A DNA stretch of 64,000 nt from an uncultured Opitutia bacterium (GTDB taxonomy: Bacteria > Verrucomicrobiota > Verrucomicrobiia > Opitutales > Opitutaceae), in contig CAIJZY010000017.1 in the NCBI GenBank assembly GCA_903825285.1, positions 124,001 through 188,000 on the forward strand. Reading direction: 5' to 3'. Positions 18,951 to 28,100 of this stretch are shown here, one piece after another. Numbering within the stretch: the first letter of the stretch is position 1; every line of letters starts with the position of its first letter. A program made the position numbers and the translations under genes. The notes beneath the pieces are model-generated. The model was not told the DNA's origin and did no database searches. It worked only from the letters and a program-made list of their open reading frames with translations.

Positions 18951-19517
18951 TCAGGTTGGCTCGGCGCGGGGCTTGAGCGGACGGCACGGCTGGCCGGCGC
19001 AGATCATGCGCGGGGGCAGGTCCTTCATCACGACGGAGCGGGCGCCAACCACGCAGAGTTCGCCCACGGTGACGCCCGGGCCGACGAAGACATCGGCCCC
19101 GAGCCACGCATTCTCGCCGATGATGATCGGGGCCGTCACCAGCGGCATGCTCCAGCGGTTGAAGTCATGCGTGCCGGCGCAGAGGTGGCAGTTCTGGCTG
19201 AGGTTGGCCCCGCGGCGCAGCGTGATGTGGCCGAGATTGTAGAGCGTGACGCGCGGGCCGACCATGCTGCGCGGCGCGAGCGTGAGCCGCCAGGGGTAGG
19301 TGATGCGGGCCGTGGGAAAGATCACCACGCGCCCGGGCGCCGCGATGTCCGCGCGGAACAGGCGCAGCAGCCGGGCGCGGAAACCGTGCCACGGCCGCGG
19401 GCTCCAGCGGAACACGGTCGCCTGGACGAACGCCCAGGCCCAGCGCAGGAGCACCTCGCGGCGGGACGAGGGCGTCACGCAGTTCTGCCCGAGGAAGGGG
19501 GGGTCGTCGTGTGCCAC
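18951..19517 (-). CDS. Hexapeptide-repeat acetyltransferase (WcaF/LacA-like)
   Basis: A 188-residue left-handed beta-helix acyltransferase that probably O-acetylates a sugar using acetyl-CoA. Hexapeptide turns include ITLRRGANLSQNCHLCAGTH, APIIIGENAWLGADVFVGPG and VTVGELCVVGARSVVMKDL. The catalytic histidine is probably in CAGTHDF. The N-terminal FVQATVFRWSPRPWHGFRARL matches the WcaF branch. The GTG at 19517 (VAHDDPPFLGQNCVTPSSRRE) is taken as start because no in-frame ATG lies at a sensible place; start certainty is moderate. Confidence 0.9.
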   Translation of the reverse strand: MAHDDPPFLGQNCVTPSSRREVLLRWAWAFVQATVFRWSPRPWHGFRARLLRLFRADIAAPGRVVIFPTARITYPWRLTLAPRSMVGPRVTLYNLGHITLRRGANLSQNCHLCAGTHDFNRWSMPLVTAPIIIGENAWLGADVFVGPGVTVGELCVVGARSVVMKDLPPRMICAGQPCRPLKPRAEPT

Positions 19518-19569
19518 TGCCGGGAGTCTTGCGCCAGCGCCGCGCGGGGCAATGGGGAAAACGGCGCCG

Positions 19570-20703
19570 TCAGGCGCCGGACCGCAGCCGCTCGAAGTCC
19601 GCCAGGAAGGCCGCCGCCACGGCGGCATAGTCGAACGCCCGCGCATCGTGCCGCGCCTGGGCGGCGAGGCGCTGCCGGCGCGGGGTGTCCACCAGGAGGT
19701 CGGCCAGCTGGTCGGCCAGCCGGCGCACCCGATCGGTGGCGCGGTGGTCGAAGACGAGGCCATTCTCGCCCCGGCGGATCACATCGGCATAGCAATCGAG
19801 GGCCGAGACGATCGGCACGGCCCCCGCGGCCATCGCCTCGAGGGGGGCCACGCTCAGGCCCTCGCCCTTTTCCGCCAGGCTGGGGTAGCAGAACACATCG
19901 AACGAGGCATAGACATCGGCGAGCTTGTCCGCGTCATAGATCGGCGGGTCGAGGGTGACGTTGGCGCCGGCCTGCAGCGCCAGGGCGCGCAGGCCAGCGA
20001 CGTAGGCCTCGCCGCCACCGCCTTCCGCGACGGTCTGGGGTCCGACCAGCCGCAGGCGCCAGGGCGGCAGCCCGGGCCGGCGCGCGAGGTCGGCCGCGGC
20101 CTGCAGCAGCAGCTCGATTCCCTTCTCCGGGTTCATGCGGCCGACATAGCCGATGGTCAGGAGCTCGGGCTTCCGGTGTTCCCGCTGGTGCAGATGCCAG
20201 TCAATCGGATTGGGAAACACGAGGGTGCGCGAATCGAGGCGCGGATTCTCGCTCACGATCTTGGTGCGCACGGCCTGGCTGGTGGCGGCGAGGCGGGGCA
20301 CCGCGCCGTAGAAGCGGCCCTGGCCCTTGGGCAGGCGGCCCAGAATGACCACCGCCCGGCCCGCCCCGGGCCGGAGTCGCGGCAGGTAGACGGGCAGCGC
20401 GACCGTGTTGCAGGCCACGATGTCCCCCGGGGGCAGCCGCAAGAACACGCGCAGGCCCCACCAGAGGTCGAGCAGGAGGTTCAGGGGCAGGTGACGCGTG
20501 TGCGTGAAGCCTGGCAGGCGCACCATGCGCACGCCATCGCGCATCTCGTCGTCGGGAAACCCGGGCCAGGTGCGGGAAAAATATGTGACCTCGTGGCCCG
20601 CGGCCGCGAATTCCCGGGCCAGCCGGAACCAGATTTTCTCCACCGCGCCGCCGGCGACGGCGGGCACGGGCAGGAAAAATCCGCCAACGATGGTGATTTT
20701 CAT
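19570..20703 (-). CDS. Glycosyltransferase family 4
   Basis: A 377-residue GT-B enzyme. The N-terminal MKITIVGGFFLPVPAVAGGA includes the glycine-rich loop. The donor half begins at TIGYVGRMNPEKGIELLLQA. The EX7E-like motif is EKGEGLSVAPLEAMAAGA. The presence of WFRLAREFAAAGHEVTYFSR is typical of GT4. Its ATG overlaps the stop of the upstream GT4 gene (ATGA). Function in the glycan is inferred from the cluster; donor unknown. Confidence 0.92.
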   Translation of the reverse strand: MKITIVGGFFLPVPAVAGGAVEKIWFRLAREFAAAGHEVTYFSRTWPGFPDDEMRDGVRMVRLPGFTHTRHLPLNLLLDLWWGLRVFLRLPPGDIVACNTVALPVYLPRLRPGAGRAVVILGRLPKGQGRFYGAVPRLAATSQAVRTKIVSENPRLDSRTLVFPNPIDWHLHQREHRKPELLTIGYVGRMNPEKGIELLLQAAADLARRPGLPPWRLRLVGPQTVAEGGGGEAYVAGLRALALQAGANVTLDPPIYDADKLADVYASFDVFCYPSLAEKGEGLSVAPLEAMAAGAVPIVSALDCYADVIRRGENGLVFDHRATDRVRRLADQLADLLVDTPRRQRLAAQARHDARAFDYAAVAAAFLADFERLRSGA

Positions 20704-21908
20704 GGGGTAGAGGCGGGGCTGGTCCGGCGCGCCAGCGCATGGGTCACCGCGGCGAGCAGTCCGGTGGTGGCCGCCGCGTAGGAATAACCCGCGGCGCGGG
20801 CGGCGGCGCGGGCCGAGAAGGCCGGCCGGTCGGCGGCCAGCGCGGCGGCGAGCTGCTCGCGCAGGTGGGCGGGGTCATCGGCGCGGAACACCCACCCGGT
20901 CTCACCGTCCGTGACGAGGTCGCGCTGGCAGCCGACCCGGTCGCTCACCAGGCAGGGCACGCCGAGGTGCATGGCCTCGTTCACGGCGAGACCCCAGGTC
21001 TCGTAGAGGCCGCGCGAGGGCAGGACGAACACATCGGCGAGGAGGTAGCGGGCGGGCATTTCCGACTGGTTGGCAAACGGGAGGAAATGAACGCGCCCCG
21101 GCGGGGCCGCCCGGGCCAGTTCGCGGAGTCGTGGGGCCTCGGGGCCGTCGCCCGCCAGGACCAGGGCCGCATCAGGACGGTCCAGGGACAGGAAGGCCGC
21201 CAAGAGGGCGGCGGGCTGCTTGGCCTCGAGAAATTTTCCTGAGAAGAGCACGACGCGCGTGGCCGGCGCGAGGCCGAGCCGGCGGCGCAATTCGCCGGCC
21301 TCGGCTCGCGGCGCCGGCAGCTCCCGGTCGAAGCGCGCCTGGTCCACCGCATGCGGGGCGAAGAACAGGTCCCGCTCCGCGACGCCGAGCGCGGCAAAGT
21401 AGTCCCGGTTCGCCAGTCCGACGTAGGTCACCGCGGCGAACTGTCGGTACACCCGGCGCTGCACCGCGGCCCGCCAGCCCGACGGCGGGCCGCGGCCGAT
21501 GAAATGGGAGTCGCCGCGGAACACCAGCGGCACCCCGGCCGACCGCGCCCACAGGATGACACGAAGGTGGGAGGCATAGGCATAGCCGAAGAGGAGCACG
21601 GCATCGGGCCGCCATGACGCCAGCCGGCCGGTCAGCGCGGGGTTGCGCAGGCCCCAGAATCCCTGCGTGCCCGGCGAGCGGGAGGCATTGGGGACAAATT
21701 CATGGTCGTAGCCGGACAGCAGGTCGACATCCCAGCGGAACGCGGTCTGGAATCCCGGGTCGCGCTGCACCGTGACGCCGAACTCCCAGAGATAAAACAC
21801 CCGCAGTGTCAGCCCCGCCCGGGCCTGCAGCCAGCGGAACCACGGGCTGTAGTACTGCGTGGGATGCGACAGGACGATCGCGAGGCGCGGTGAGGCGGCG
21901 GCGGTCAT
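20700..21908 (-). CDS. Glycosyltransferase family 4
   Basis: A 402-residue GT-B enzyme. The N-terminal LAIVLSHPTQYYSPWFRWL resembles a GT4 group that acts on surface polysaccharides. The donor half has VVLFSGKFLEAKQPAALLAA and the motif YETWGLAVNEAMHLGVPCLV, with the EX7E glutamates visible. It overlaps both neighbours by 4 bp (ATGA on each side), so it is embedded in a coupled set of four genes (19570-24750). Donor and linkage are unknown. Confidence 0.92.
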   Translation of the reverse strand: MTAAASPRLAIVLSHPTQYYSPWFRWLQARAGLTLRVFYLWEFGVTVQRDPGFQTAFRWDVDLLSGYDHEFVPNASRSPGTQGFWGLRNPALTGRLASWRPDAVLLFGYAYASHLRVILWARSAGVPLVFRGDSHFIGRGPPSGWRAAVQRRVYRQFAAVTYVGLANRDYFAALGVAERDLFFAPHAVDQARFDRELPAPRAEAGELRRRLGLAPATRVVLFSGKFLEAKQPAALLAAFLSLDRPDAALVLAGDGPEAPRLRELARAAPPGRVHFLPFANQSEMPARYLLADVFVLPSRGLYETWGLAVNEAMHLGVPCLVSDRVGCQRDLVTDGETGWVFRADDPAHLREQLAAALAADRPAFSARAAARAAGYSYAAATTGLLAAVTHALARRTSPASTP

Positions 21909-23452
21909 GACGGACGGGACTCGGGCCGCTTGAGCAGCGTGCGTTCGACAAAGAAGGCACTGGCGACGATCAGCAGCATCACGGACTGGAAGATCGTCGT
22001 GACCAGCACGCTGGCCACCATCTCAAAGGAGCTCGCCATGAAGAGCAGGATGGTGAACGAGATGAAGCCCTCGAGGGAGAGGAGCAGCTTGCGCGCGGTG
22101 AAGTTCTCCAGCCAGGCGCACAACAGGCCCAGGACGGCGCCGAGCATCAACCCCCCGTAGATCTCGCCGAAGTTGCCCAGGGCCTCGGGCAGCAGCCCCC
22201 AGGCGATGTATGTCTGGTAGGTCGACGTGAGTTCCTGGCGGCCGAAATGGACGTTGAGCAGGACCTGGCCCTCGTGCGTGCGCGGCTTTTCCGGCCAGAA
22301 CAGCCGGGGCACCAGCAGGGGCGGGATGAGGGTGTAGGTCGCGCCGTGGAGCGGCGTCACATGGGCCGTTTCCAGCGAGTCGATGACGAACAGCAGATTC
22401 TGGAGGTTGTTGATGCGTTCCAGCAGGCTCTGCGTCTTGCGGCTCGGGTCGCCGCCCTGCATGATGGTGTCGGCGCCACTGCGCGGGGTGATGGCCTCGT
22501 AGCTCGCCTGCACCCACTCGCCGTAGATCACGGGCAGCTGGGTCAGGGTCAGCGAGACGGAGAGATCACCCTCGGCGCTCCAGTATCTTTCCCGCATCGT
22601 GACCTTCCCGACGTTCAGGAAACCGAGCAGACACGATACGATGAGCAGGTACCGCCACGGCGGGCGTCCGGTGCTCCAGAACAGGCCGATGAGGGCTGCC
22701 GCGAGGATGGCGGTCGTGGCGGACAGGAGGAAGGTGGCGGCGCTGATCAGGCAGTTGACCGCCAGCAGGACCCAGAACGCGACCCGGCCCACGGGCGAGA
22801 TGGCGCCGGTGCCCACAAACATCGAGACCAGGAAGAAGCCGCAGACCCCCGCCGCGGAGACCAGCGCCTGCACGATGGAGTAAAGGCCGTCGGGCAGGAA
22901 ACCATAGACGACGGTGAGCAGGTCGAGGGCCAGCAGCAGCTGGTAGACGGAGGCAAAGACGATCAGCGTGAAGCCCAGGCGCTTCAGCCGCCGCGTGCCT
23001 TCCTGGCGAAACGCCTCCAGGGCGTAGGACACGGGCGAGGCGGGCACAAAGGCCTCCATGCCCACCAGCCAGGCCACGACCAGGGCGCAGCTGAAACAGA
23101 ACACCTCGACCCCCGCCCGCGTCGTCATCGCGGCCGGATACGCCGCGAGGACCTCGTGGTTGATCGCGATGGGCAGGCCGTAAACCAACAGATTTTGGAG
23201 CGCGATGAGCGGCAGCAACGGCAGCCCGAGGCCGGACGTCTGCCAGATGACCAGGATCGCGAGCGTGCCCGTGCTGATCAGGCCGAAGGCCATGGCGCCG
23301 CGGCTGTCGCCGATGAACAGGATGCCGGTCTCGCCCACGAACAGGATGAGCAGTGGCAGCAGGGCCCGCCGCAGCAGCCACCGCACACTGAGGGCCAGGT
23401 CGCCCACCGGCGTGTAGCAGTCGAGGGGATGCGGACGGGTCAGCTCGCTCAT
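21905..23452 (-). CDS. Wzy-like oligosaccharide repeat-unit polymerase (polytopic membrane protein)
   Basis: A 515-residue membrane protein with about twelve hydrophobic segments and a large loop at about residues 280-400 (MRERYWSAEGDLSVSL to SRKTQSLLERINNLQNLLFV). The pattern, size and the block LIPPLLVPRLFWPEKPRTHE resemble O-antigen/EPS polymerases, which join lipid-linked repeat units in the periplasm. The C-terminus ends in two helices and a basic tail. The ATG at 23452 overlaps the preceding stop (ATGA). Wzy families are very divergent, so assignment rests on topology, the W-P-x-K-P block and context. Confidence 0.75.
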   Translation of the reverse strand: MSELTRPHPLDCYTPVGDLALSVRWLLRRALLPLLILFVGETGILFIGDSRGAMAFGLISTGTLAILVIWQTSGLGLPLLPLIALQNLLVYGLPIAINHEVLAAYPAAMTTRAGVEVFCFSCALVVAWLVGMEAFVPASPVSYALEAFRQEGTRRLKRLGFTLIVFASVYQLLLALDLLTVVYGFLPDGLYSIVQALVSAAGVCGFFLVSMFVGTGAISPVGRVAFWVLLAVNCLISAATFLLSATTAILAAALIGLFWSTGRPPWRYLLIVSCLLGFLNVGKVTMRERYWSAEGDLSVSLTLTQLPVIYGEWVQASYEAITPRSGADTIMQGGDPSRKTQSLLERINNLQNLLFVIDSLETAHVTPLHGATYTLIPPLLVPRLFWPEKPRTHEGQVLLNVHFGRQELTSTYQTYIAWGLLPEALGNFGEIYGGLMLGAVLGLLCAWLENFTARKLLLSLEGFISFTILLFMASSFEMVASVLVTTIFQSVMLLIVASAFFVERTLLKRPESRPS

Positions 23453-24750
23453 GGCTGGGGGTGCAGGGCGCGTTCCAGGAGCTCGCATTGCTGGCGCGTG
23501 CGGGCGCGGGCGGTGTGCCGGGCACGGAAGAGGTCCCAGTTGCGGGAGGGGTGCCGGGTGGGCGCGGGGTTCAGCAGCAGCGCGATCAGGAAGTCGGTGG
23601 CAGGCGTGGTGCCGGTGAGCTCGGGCCAGCGGGCGATCGTCGCGAACTCCAGCTCGCTCGCCATCTGGTCCAGCGCCGAGCCGGCGGGAGTGAGCGCCAG
23701 CGTGGGCTTGTCGGCGAGAAAACAGGGGGCGATTTTCGAGGGATTGTACGCGGCGTCCTCCGAGCCCGGGATCACGATGGCATCGGCCTCCAGCAGCGTG
23801 CGGATGGCGGTGAAGTAGCCGACCCGGCCGGGCTGCTCGCGGACCAGGTCGCCGACGCCGCAGGACTCGGCGATGGGCCGGACCGAGCACACGGCCCGCG
23901 ACGGGGGCGCATAGCTGGTCCCGATGAAGTGAAACCGCAGCCGGCGCACGGCCTCCGGGTGCTGCATGCGCAGCTGCCGCACGGCGGCGAAGAGATACTC
24001 CAGCGCGGGCCGCATGATCGGGCCGACGGCGCCGACGCTGACAAGGTTCAGGGTGCCGGGTTCGCGCACAAAGGCCGCGGACAGGCCCGGCTGGTTCCGC
24101 GCGAGGTCGAAGTCCTGCTGCGGCGCGCCGAACGGAATGACGGCCGACGGCAGGGTCGCGAACCAGGGGTAGCGGCCGGCCAGCTGGTCCAGATAGGCCT
24201 GGCTCACGCTGATGAATCCGGCGGCCCCGGCCCACGCGCGTTCCTCAAGGTGCTCGGCCTGCCAGCGGGCGAACCGGTATTTCCAGCCGCCCGGCGGCGG
24301 CGGCGCCCCCGGCCGCGCGTAGAAATCCGTCCGCCAGGGATCCTGGATATCCACGACGTAGGGCATCCCGAGGCGGCGCAGCCACCGCGGGCCCAGGAGC
24401 GTGACCAGGTGCTGGGCGGTGGAGAAGTACACCAGGTCAAAGGGGGCCGAGCCCAGCAGCTGATCCCCGGCGGACTGCAGCGGAAACCACGAACGATAGC
24501 CGAGGCTGCCAATCCCGCAGCGGCGGGTCCAGCCCTCGCTCCAGGCGGCGACACGGTGGACCGGGATGTCGTCGGGCACGGTGCGGGCCAGCAATTCGTC
24601 CTGGGGGGCCGCGACGGTCCCGGCGTCCACCGCGAGGACAACGGGATCCCAGCCGTACTCCCGAAAGTAGGGCAGGCTCATCCGCACGCGCTGGTGATCG
24701 GGCGCATTGGTGGGCGGAAAGTGCGGACTGACGATGAGGACCCGGTTCAT
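23449..24750 (-). CDS. Glycosyltransferase, GT4-like
   Basis: A 433-residue GT-B fold protein. The N-terminus MNRVLIVSPHFPPTNAPDHQ is typical of glycosyltransferases from exopolysaccharide loci. PYVVDIQDPWRTDFYARPG and FISVSQAYLDQLAGRYP are common in this group. The donor half begins near LNLVSVGAVGPIMRPALEYL. Instead of EX7E it has NPSKIAPCFLADKPTLAL, a known variation. The gene is coupled to the polymerase gene by ATGA. A gap of 54 bp with no recognisable signal separates it from the PIG-L gene. Donor unknown. Confidence 0.82.
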   Translation of the reverse strand: MNRVLIVSPHFPPTNAPDHQRVRMSLPYFREYGWDPVVLAVDAGTVAAPQDELLARTVPDDIPVHRVAAWSEGWTRRCGIGSLGYRSWFPLQSAGDQLLGSAPFDLVYFSTAQHLVTLLGPRWLRRLGMPYVVDIQDPWRTDFYARPGAPPPPGGWKYRFARWQAEHLEERAWAGAAGFISVSQAYLDQLAGRYPWFATLPSAVIPFGAPQQDFDLARNQPGLSAAFVREPGTLNLVSVGAVGPIMRPALEYLFAAVRQLRMQHPEAVRRLRFHFIGTSYAPPSRAVCSVRPIAESCGVGDLVREQPGRVGYFTAIRTLLEADAIVIPGSEDAAYNPSKIAPCFLADKPTLALTPAGSALDQMASELEFATIARWPELTGTTPATDFLIALLLNPAPTRHPSRNWDLFRARHTARARTRQQCELLERALHPQP

Positions 24751-24804
24751 CGGTGGATCACGCGCGCTGGCGCCGGTCGGGAGGAGGGAACATCAGCGGG
24801 CAGG

Positions 24805-25662
24805 TCAGATGACCTTGATCTCGGCCTGGCCCGGAGCGGGCGGCCGGTAGCGAAAGAAGAACTCGCGGTCCGCCCCGAAAATGCTGACGAGTTCCGGCGG
24901 CAGCGTGGGCTGAAGCCAGGGCGGGGTGGCCTCCACCTGGGAGCGATAGGTGTGCAGGGCCAGGGCCTTGACGGGCTGGTAGTCCTCCGTGGGGAGCGCG
25001 CAGCGGCCGGTGGTGAAGATCATGCGCTCGATCAGCAGCAGGGGATTCCACCATGACCACACCGGGTACTGCCAGACATCGGGCCGAAGGGTGGTCTGCT
25101 GCAGCGCGGCGCTCACGAAGCGGAAGGCCGCGTCGTGCTCGGTGCTGCCGTCCGGGCTGCACGGCAGGAAGACCTCCTCGGGCCCGATGTCCCGCAGCAG
25201 CGTGGTGATCCGCTCCACGAGCATCGCGCCGCGCGTGGGATCCAGGCTGTCGAGCATGCCGTCCGCCTCGTCCAGGAAATGAATCGCGCCTGATTCCACG
25301 CCGAGGATCGCCAGCGCGGCGAGGGCCTCGCGGTGCCGCAGGGCGCGGATGGCGGCACTGGAAAGCCGGGGGTGGCCGGGATGTGAGGCGGCGCCATCCG
25401 TGATGAAAATGACATGGACCGGCAGGCCCTCGTGGCGCTTGCGGGCGATCAGTCCGCCGCAGCCGAGGGTCTCGTCGTCCTGATGCGGGGCGAAGACGAT
25501 GCAGGGCCCCGTGCGGATCCGGTATTGCGGACACAGGCTGCTCAACAGGCGATGGCAGAACCGGATCGCGGCGTTCCGCATCAGCATCTTCGCCCGGCGG
25601 CGGTCGACCCGGGAGAGAGAGAGGAGCACGAGCGTGGAGATCAGGAAGTGGCGGACGGCCAT
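24805..25662 (-). CDS. PIG-L/LmbE family deacetylase
   Basis: A 285-residue zinc-dependent N-deacetylase-like protein. The metal-binding motif PHQDDETLGCGG is at about residues 58-69, and the second metal histidine is in DGSTEHDAAF. The family removes acetyl groups from GlcNAc-containing substrates. A hydrophobic N-terminal stretch (MAVRHFLISTLVLLSL) may anchor it or reflect an over-long start; MLMRNAAIRFC is an alternative start. The position among glycosyltransferases suggests de-N-acetylation of a glycan residue, which would create a free amine. Substrate is inferred only. Confidence 0.88.
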   Translation of the reverse strand: MAVRHFLISTLVLLSLSRVDRRRAKMLMRNAAIRFCHRLLSSLCPQYRIRTGPCIVFAPHQDDETLGCGGLIARKRHEGLPVHVIFITDGAASHPGHPRLSSAAIRALRHREALAALAILGVESGAIHFLDEADGMLDSLDPTRGAMLVERITTLLRDIGPEEVFLPCSPDGSTEHDAAFRFVSAALQQTTLRPDVWQYPVWSWWNPLLLIERMIFTTGRCALPTEDYQPVKALALHTYRSQVEATPPWLQPTLPPELVSIFGADREFFFRYRPPAPGQAEIKVI

Positions 25663-25669
25663 GCGAGAA

Positions 25670-26914
25670 TCAGGCGGGTGAGGGCGGGGGCGCGGCCAGG
25701 GCGCGGTCCACGGCCTGGAGCAGGCCGGGGGCGTCATGCTCCCAAGTGTAGCGTTCCACGGCGGCCGTGCGGGCGGCCTGCTGGTAGGCGCGGAGCCGCG
25801 GCCGGTCGGCAAGCAGCTCGTCCAGCCGGGCGGTCAGCTGGGCCGTCTCATGGGCGGTCACGAGGAGCCCGCACTCCGGGGCGGCCCGCATGACCTCGGT
25901 CTGGCCCGCGGTATCGGTGGCGAGGACCGCCAGCCCGGCGTTGAGATACTGGAAGATTTTATTCGTGATGGTGATGTCGCGATTCCGGGGCCAATGCAGC
26001 TCGAGGGCCAGCCCGATGTCGAACTCCGCCAGCTTGAAGGGCAGCTCCTCCGGAGTGACGAGCGGGATGAATCGCAGGTCCTCCCGGCGGTTCGCCGGCA
26101 CCCGGCTCAGCAGGTGCGCGCGGTAGCCGGGGCGCTCGTCACCCAGCAGGTACACCCGGCTGGGTGTCCGGGTACGGGCCCAGGCGGAGAGGAACAGCTC
26201 GAGCCCGCGGCCCGGGCCGATGGTCTGCGAGAACCAGATGAAGCTGGGCGGCTCGGTGCCCGGCGGCCGGTCGATGCGCGAGCGGGGCTGCAGCGGAAAG
26301 GTGTTGTGGAGCGTGATCGGCCGCGGGCAGTGGTAGGCGGCGGTCAGCGCGGCGGCCATGCTGTCCGAGGTGGCCGACGCGTAGGCGACGTGGTTGAGCA
26401 CAAACTCCTCGGCCCGGCGGAGCAGGCGCAGCGGCCGGCTGTGGCGGTCCGCGAACAGCAGGTCCTCGGAGTACCAGTCCTCGATGTCGACCGCCACGCG
26501 GCGGCCGTCGCGGAGGAGGTGCTGCGCCGCCCAGATGGGAATCTCGGTGTGCGCGATCGTGAGGTCGGCGGGATGCGAGCGGGCGAAGCGGAGCAGCGCG
26601 GAGGCCGGCCCGAGGGACTGCGCGGTCTCCAGCTTGAGCTGGCTGCACAGCAGGCGCGCGGACCACGTGGCGCTGCGCTGCAGGAAATCGCGGGCCCGCA
26701 CGACCGGATTGCGCCCGGCGTAATTGATGACCCGGCGCGTGAACGGCCGGCCGCGCATCAGCTCGAGGTCGAGCCGCTCGAAGCGCTCCTGCAGGGAGAT
26801 GGACATGACCGTGACCGCGTAGCCGGCGGCGCCCAGCGTGGTGGCCTCCTTCACGACGCGCGGATTGCGGCAGAGGTGGGCCGCGGTGAGGATGAGGATG
26901 CTAGGCGCGGGCAT
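25670..26914 (-). CDS. Glycosyltransferase, GT4-like
   Basis: A 414-residue GT-B protein. The N-terminal ILILTAAHLCRNPRVVKEA is a recognisable opening of a group of glycosyltransferases in Verrucomicrobiota, Bacteroidota and others. DIEDWYSEDLLFADRHSRPL is typical of it. The donor half includes FIWFSQTIGPGRGLELFLSA and ITNKIFQYLNAGLAVLATDT. The ATG at 26914 overlaps the 3' end of the upstream gene by 14 bp and starts exactly at the first beta strand. Substrate unknown. Confidence 0.86.
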   Translation of the reverse strand: MPAPSILILTAAHLCRNPRVVKEATTLGAAGYAVTVMSISLQERFERLDLELMRGRPFTRRVINYAGRNPVVRARDFLQRSATWSARLLCSQLKLETAQSLGPASALLRFARSHPADLTIAHTEIPIWAAQHLLRDGRRVAVDIEDWYSEDLLFADRHSRPLRLLRRAEEFVLNHVAYASATSDSMAAALTAAYHCPRPITLHNTFPLQPRSRIDRPPGTEPPSFIWFSQTIGPGRGLELFLSAWARTRTPSRVYLLGDERPGYRAHLLSRVPANRREDLRFIPLVTPEELPFKLAEFDIGLALELHWPRNRDITITNKIFQYLNAGLAVLATDTAGQTEVMRAAPECGLLVTAHETAQLTARLDELLADRPRLRAYQQAARTAAVERYTWEHDAPGLLQAVDRALAAPPPSPA

Positions 26915-28100
26915 GGTCGGCGGCGGCCTGAACGTGGGCCTGGAACTGGCGGAGAATGAGGCCGGGCTCGAATTCGCGCTGGCCCGCGGCCCAGCCGTCG
27001 GCGGCGAGCTGGCGGCGCCGCTCCGGGTTGGCCGCGAGCTCGCGGAGCAGGCGCTCGAATCCATCGATCCCCGGATCGGTCGCCACGGCCACGGCCGGGC
27101 GGTGCGCTTCCGCCCAGCGGACGCCGGTTGCGTCGGCCGGGCCGGTGACGATCACGGGCAGCCCGAGCGCGAGATACTCGGGGAGCTTGCTCGGGAAATG
27201 ATGGCGGTAGAGTTCGGCCAGGTCGCCGGCCGGAACCGGGTAGGGCAGCCAGACCGCGTCGCAATCCTGCTGAATGCCGGCCCAGGCCTCGGACGCGGGC
27301 CGGAATCCGCGCAGCTCGACGCAGTCGGACGCGGTCGCGAGCGCGGCGCAGTCGGGACCGGGCGGACGGCTGTAAACCACCAGCCGGGCTCCGGCCCGGC
27401 GCAGCGCGGGCAGCAGCCGGCAGAGTTCGCGGCCATAGCCGTAGCCCAGGTTGCCGGCGAAGCCCACGGTGAAGCTTCCGGGTCGGCGCAGCATCTGCGT
27501 GCGGTCGCTTGGGATCGGCTGCAGGTCGGGACTGCGGTTGGGGTAGAGCACGGAGCCGGCTGCGCCGTAGTGGCGGCGGCAGAGGGCCTCCATTTCCGGG
27601 CTCACGCACAGCCGCCGGCTGGCATAGCGGTAAAAGGCGCCGTCGCGGCGCCGCGCGGCGCCCCGGGCCCAGGGCAGCACCGGCTCGAACTGGTCGTTCA
27701 CGTCGTGCACCAGCACCACCAGCGGCAGCCGGCGCCGCCGGGCCCAGGACCAGGCCGTGTCGTAGCACGCGGCGTGCTGCATCACGCAGAGCACAACCTC
27801 GGGCTGGAATGAGCCGACCAGCGCGTCGAGCCGCCGCGCGGGCACAGGGGGCACCAGGCCGATCGCACGCAGGGACCGTTTCAGGCGATTGAAGCGGGAC
27901 CGCTCAAACCGGCCCCAGGGCGGGACCAGCGGCTGATAGGAAACGCCCGGGAGCGGCTCGCCCACCGTGGGGACCTGGCGCGCGATGACCAGCAGCCGGT
28001 CGGGCGGATGCGTTGCCAGGAGCCGGTGCAGCAGCAGGCCGCCGGCGGAGCCGGTCTGGGGGCCTTCGTCAGACAGCAGCAGGATGCGGGGCGGGTTCAT
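26901..28100 (-). CDS. Glycosyltransferase, GT4-like
   Basis: A 399-residue GT-B protein. It starts MNPPRILLLSDEGPQTGSAG with a glycine loop. LVVLVHDVNDQFEPVLPWAR lies in the acceptor half. The donor half carries FTVGFAGNLGYGYGRELCRL and HFPSKLPEYLALGLPVIVTG, which replaces EX7E. The ATG at 28100 overlaps the stop of the FkbM gene (ATGA), and the 3' end overlaps the next glycosyltransferase by 14 bp. Donor unknown. Confidence 0.86.
   Translation of the reverse strand: MNPPRILLLSDEGPQTGSAGGLLLHRLLATHPPDRLLVIARQVPTVGEPLPGVSYQPLVPPWGRFERSRFNRLKRSLRAIGLVPPVPARRLDALVGSFQPEVVLCVMQHAACYDTAWSWARRRRLPLVVLVHDVNDQFEPVLPWARGAARRRDGAFYRYASRRLCVSPEMEALCRRHYGAAGSVLYPNRSPDLQPIPSDRTQMLRRPGSFTVGFAGNLGYGYGRELCRLLPALRRAGARLVVYSRPPGPDCAALATASDCVELRGFRPASEAWAGIQQDCDAVWLPYPVPAGDLAELYRHHFPSKLPEYLALGLPVIVTGPADATGVRWAEAHRPAVAVATDPGIDGFERLLRELAANPERRRQLAADGWAAGQREFEPGLILRQFQAHVQAAADHARA

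Noticed and set aside
23453..24235. N-terminal extension of the polymerase frame
   Set aside because: The frame is open upstream but overlaps the preceding glycosyltransferase; the extension has shadow composition and the ATG at 23452 fits the ATGA overlap and the first helix.
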